Below are positions 62,101-64,000 of a DNA stretch of 64,000 nucleotides, one piece after another. A model generated the notes under the pieces. It was given only the letters and a program-made list of their open reading frames with translations, was not told the origin of the DNA and searched no databases. Position 1 is the stretch's first letter, and every line of letters starts with the position of its first letter. The position numbers and the translations under genes are program-made. Origin of the DNA: Paenibacillus uliginis N3/975 (lineage in GTDB: Bacteria; Bacillota; Bacilli; Paenibacillales; Paenibacillaceae); assembly GCF_900177425.1 (NCBI RefSeq), contig NZ_LT840184.1, positions 1,329,487 through 1,393,486 on the forward strand, given 5' to 3'.

Positions 62101-62854
62101 GGATTTGACGGAAGCGCCGGACGATACGGTGGTTACGGTGGCGGGTATGGTTGTGTCACTGAAGACAATTACGACCAAACAGGGAAAAGCGATGGCTTTC
62201 ATGGAATGGGAGGATCAGATCGAACGCTGTGAGGTGGTCCTGTTCCCGGAAGTATGGAAACGGAGCGCCCAACTGATTGAGAAGGGGGCACTTCTCGCCC
62301 TTCGCGCCAAGGTTCAGCAGCAGGATGAAGGATTTAAGCTGCTGGCTGAGGAGCTGGCTCCTCTAGAGGAAGAGCGGCTGATCCAGCTGATCCGCCGAGG
62401 CCGAATCCGTACGGCTTCCGCCGGAAAGAGCGCAGGAGGAACTGCTCCCCAAGGTGCTGGTTCAACTCGCCGGACAACGCCACAAACGTCAACATTAATA
62501 GTGTCTCCGACGGATAAACCGATTGTTCAGGATATGGTTTCCCGTACCGATGCGACGCCCCGTACTGCTAACGTTGAGATGAACGCTCGATCTGTAACTG
62601 CTGGACGGACGGATTCGGTGAAGCACGAACAGCGCGTCTTTGTGAAGATTACGCGGGAGGCGGAAGATCCGCAGCTATTGACCCGCTTAAAGGAGCTTCT
62701 GCAAGAGCACCCGGGACCCGTGGCAACCGTGCTATTTTATGAGCGGAGCCAGAAAGTGCTCGGTCTGAGTGACGCCTACCGGATTAAACCATCCCCTGCA
62801 TTGTTTACCCGCATGGAGGACATGCTTGGAAAGGATACTGTTAAAGTTAAATAG
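59144..62854 (+). CDS. dnaE: DNA polymerase III alpha subunit DnaE
   Basis: 1236 residues. PHP domain from the start (FVHLHVHSEYSLLDGAARIE), palm with the catalytic PDIDID at 405-410 and KMDFLGLRTL later, helix-hairpin-helix region, and OB-fold (about 990-1080, VTVAGMVVSLKTITTKQGKA). Between the OB-fold and the last 70 residues lies a low-complexity insert of about 75 residues rich in Thr, Ser, Ala, Gly and Arg. The Bacillus DnaE is about 120 residues shorter, mostly because of that insert. It extends primers on the lagging strand beside PolC. ATG ATG start behind AAAGGAAGG. Confidence 0.95.
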   Translation: MMSTFVHLHVHSEYSLLDGAARIEDLVREAAALGMKSLALTDHGVMYGAVPFYKSCQKHGIKPIIGCEAYITAGSRKERGSRKDQPIYHLILLAKNETGYRNLMKLCSIGHLEGYHYRPRIDMEALASHHEGIICLSACLGGEVPQHLLHGREAEAKAAALRYKAVFGDDYYLELQDHGLPEQKRVNPQLIALSRELGIPLAATNDVHYLTSADAEVQDVLICIGTGKTVEDEDRLRIPTSQLYLKSEDEMKRLFPHVLEAVDNTAAIAEQCNLELEFGRSILPEYRPLPEGMDAASYLRQLCGAGLRERYEGTERFTSADNRAELERRLDYELNIIESMGFSDYFLIVWDFIAYAHKQGIAVGPGRGSSAGSLVAYTLCITNVDPIKYNLLFERFLNPERVTMPDIDIDFSDERRDEVIDYVVHKYGREHVAQIITFGTMAARAAVRDVGRALNVPYGDVDRAAKLIPNHLGISISRALKESPGLKEQYDTKPKVRELLDMALKVEGMPRHASTHAAGVVISRDPLTDAVPLQEGSEKTALTQYSMEHLESIGLLKMDFLGLRTLSIIERTMRWIGEAAPDFEKVSDDDPGTYQMLGRGETTGVFQLESAGMRRVLKDLKPSAFEDIVSVLALYRPGPMEFIPKYIQAKHGMIEPEYPHPDLIPILGDTYGIIVYQEQIMQIASAMAGFSLGEADLLRRAVSKKKREVLDRERGHFVSGSLKQNYNEEDANRVYDMIVRFADYGFPRAHAAAYGVLAFQTAYLKAHYPVQFMASMLTAVMGSHRKVAEYVLESHRMNINVMPPDVNESRALFTPVSGRSGSDSDEDNLATEGRNGGIRFGLAAIKNVGTQAVENIVQIREDKPFESLLDFCRRVDLRVCNKRVIESLIQAGAFDTLPGHRSQLIAMLDETVEAAVKWRKEREDLQIQLFDFVETTNWDIEYPDIPPYSAGQQLELERELLGMYLSGHPLDDYDLLLEKSGADRLMDLTEAPDDTVVTVAGMVVSLKTITTKQGKAMAFMEWEDQIERCEVVLFPEVWKRSAQLIEKGALLALRAKVQQQDEGFKLLAEELAPLEEERLIQLIRRGRIRTASAGKSAGGTAPQGAGSTRRTTPQTSTLIVSPTDKPIVQDMVSRTDATPRTANVEMNARSVTAGRTDSVKHEQRVFVKITREAEDPQLLTRLKELLQEHPGPVATVLFYERSQKVLGLSDAYRIKPSPALFTRMEDMLGKDTVKVK

Positions 62855-63015
62855 ACGTTACTCCCGTTAAATAAAATTCATGAACGTTTCATACCCCTCC
62901 CGCATACACATAGGACACTACAGGACAACAATATCCGGAATATCGTTACCGAGGCCTTTTTCCTATCCAAGGCGCAGCAGCGGTTGTTCCGGTTAACGCG
63001 CGGGGGGGATTAGTT

Positions 63016-63510
63016 ATGTCAATGGAATTAGCAGAGGGTATGCTGAACCGAAGAGGCGTCAGTGTATCCTCCATTGCGGATATTGTCTATCGTTTGCAGA
63101 GAAAGTATCATCCGACCCTGACGATGGAGCAGTGTGAAGAGAGCGTGCGGGCAGTGCTTGGAAAGAGAGAAGTGCAGTATACACTGTTTACAGGAATTGC
63201 GCTGGATGAGCTGGCCGAGCAAAAGCTTCTTCCAGAGCCACTTCAATCGATCATGGAGAAGGATGAACCGCTGTACGGCGTGGATGAAACGATGGCTTTG
63301 GGGGTTACGAGTATTTACGGTATGATCGGACTGACCAGCTTCGGTTATTTGGATAAGGAAAAAATAGGAGTTATTGAAACATTGAACGAGAAGACGGACA
63401 GCATACATGTGTTTCTTGATGATCTTGTAGCAGGTATTGCCGCTGCCGCTTCTTCACGTATTGCCCATAACAATCCGCAAGCAACCCTTTACACTGTAGA
63501 AGGGGATTAA
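63016..63510 (+). CDS. Phosphatidylglycerophosphatase A family protein (YutG-like)
   Basis: 164 residues, all helical and soluble, of the PgpA/YutG family: GIALDELAEQKLLPEPLQ, the DETMALGVTSIYG stretch and FGYLDKEKIGVI, with the conserved Asp pair in VFLDDLVAGIAAA. The membrane-bound PgpA of E. coli dephosphorylates phosphatidylglycerophosphate; this soluble Firmicute branch is less studied. ATG after GGGGGGATTAGTT. Confidence 0.85.
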   Translation: MSMELAEGMLNRRGVSVSSIADIVYRLQRKYHPTLTMEQCEESVRAVLGKREVQYTLFTGIALDELAEQKLLPEPLQSIMEKDEPLYGVDETMALGVTSIYGMIGLTSFGYLDKEKIGVIETLNEKTDSIHVFLDDLVAGIAAAASSRIAHNNPQATLYTVEGD

Positions 63511-63575
63511 TTTTTTTATGTTGCTATACCCCTTTAGATAAGGGGAAATGCTCTTTCTGCCCCCTTCCTCTTTTG

Positions 63576-63604
63576 TTGAGGTAAAAAGTGAAGTGTGTTA
63601 TCAT
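63576..63604 (+). promoter_or_regulatory. Sigma-A promoter before the DUF2007-like gene
   Basis: TTGAGG, exactly 17 bases, TATCAT; about 60 bases before the ATG. Confidence 0.55.
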
Positions 63605-63663
63605 TATCCATTATATCGGCACAGGATATGCCTATGGCACGAGATTAGGGGGAACTGAAAGGC

Positions 63664-63852
63664 ATGTGGACGGTAATCTATATCGCGCCAACCGCCAAAG
63701 TGGCGGAAATGATTAAAACCAAGCTTACGGAAGAAGGTTTTTTGGTTCAGAGCCGTCCTGTAAATCTTTCCAAACAACAATTTGAGATTTTGGTTCCCTC
63801 CGGAGAGCTTGAGGAAGTACAGGAAGTGTTGAATTCGATTTTGCACCCCTAG
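63664..63852 (+). CDS. DUF2007-like small protein
   Basis: 62 residues: MWTVIYIAPTAKVAEMIKTK, LTEEGFLVQSRPV, FEILVPSGELEEVQEVLNSI. This is a ferredoxin-like beta-alpha-beta pattern of the DUF2007 type (putative signal-transducing protein); relatives in Bacilli sit upstream of accD. The ribosome site is GGGGGAACTGAAAGGC. accD would be expected beyond the edge but is not in the window. Confidence 0.75.
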   Translation: MWTVIYIAPTAKVAEMIKTKLTEEGFLVQSRPVNLSKQQFEILVPSGELEEVQEVLNSILHP

Positions 63853-63867
63853 CTTAAGGGATACATA

Positions 63868-64000
63868 GCGAAGCTTGTTTATTGGAATCTAAGGAAGTAT
63901 AAGTTTGACACTATACTTAACTTAGATTTCTCTGCGAAACGTAAGCTTTGCCTGTCAAAGACGGCGAAACCGTTTACGCTTGGAATATAAGTAAGTATAA
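63868..64000. repeat. Tandem hairpin repeat, runs off the window
   Basis: A unit of 96-98 bases begins to repeat: GCGAAGCTTGTTTA ... GGAATCTAAGGAAGTATAA (63868-63902) returns as GCGAAACCGTTTACGC ... GGAATATAAGTAAGTATAA (63964-64000). Inside the first unit, GGAATCTAAG-GAAGTATA (63884-63901) is inverted as TATACTTAACTTAGATTTC (63912-63930), so the unit folds into a long hairpin. No reading frame. The second copy is cut by the window edge. Confidence 0.65.

Noticed and set aside
1..64000. CRISPR arrays, tRNA and rRNA genes
   Set aside because: Looked for regularly spaced repeats and for tRNA or rRNA conserved stretches and saw none; a tRNAscan or CRT run would be needed to be certain.

Overview
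The window looks like chromosome from a spore-forming Firmicute of the Paenibacillus type. It carries spore genes (yhbH, ytvI, cotJA-JB-JC, ytrH-ytrI and a YheC/YheD cluster), a sufCDSUB operon, mtnK-mtnA, a MoaD-MoaE fusion, and the block ytoI - ytpI - ytrI - ytrH - dnaE, which is familiar from Bacillus. Base composition is mixed (about half GC by eye) except for one AT-rich island. GTG and TTG starts behind strong AGGAGG-like ribosome sites are common. I saw no tRNA, rRNA or CRISPR array.

Layout. 1-5.1 kb: the end of a large AraC-type regulator, a rhodanese, a SEC-C protein and an OatA-like acetyltransferase. 5.4-10.4 kb: yhbH, then a five-gene set on the minus strand (K+ channel, unknown protein, small lipoprotein, glutathionylspermidine-synthase-like ATP-grasp, DUF350). 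10.5-15.1 kb: small membrane and unknown genes, yunC, mtnK-mtnA. 15.2-21.7 kb: a 279-bp MITE-like repeat, dps, then the sufCDSUB operon behind a clear sigma-A promoter.

21.7-28.6 kb is an accessory island: an integrase tail, DUF3006 with a secreted ComEC-like hydrolase, an IS200/IS605-type element (broken tnpA, intact tnpB) inside a stalk-domain gene, a small IS-end hairpin, and an AT-rich TetR/ABC transporter operon with two palindromic operators. 28.7-33.2 kb: U32 protein - class III aminotransferase - UbiA prenyltransferase, preceded by a perfect FNR/CRP-type palindrome placed like an activator site.

33.2-47.4 kb: two HD-GYP proteins flanking moaDE, yunD and uppP, then an MMPL exporter, yfkAB, a CNNM/CorC protein, ytvI, cotJABC, a small membrane protein and a HAD phosphatase. 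47.4-55.9 kb: five ATP-grasp paralogues of the YheC/YheD spore-coat family with one GNAT, divergent from yheB-yheA. 55.9-64 kb: a small membrane gene, ytoI, ytpI, ytrI-ytrH (sigma-E promoter), dnaE, a PgpA-like gene, a DUF2007-like gene, and a tandem hairpin repeat running off the end.

Best candidates for little-described biology are the ATP-grasp/DUF350/channel/lipoprotein set at 6.8-10.4 kb, the expanded YheC/YheD-GNAT cluster, and the FNR-box U32/UbiA operon. The TnpB element, whose ends and target site can be worked out exactly, and the two structured repeat families are also worth attention.
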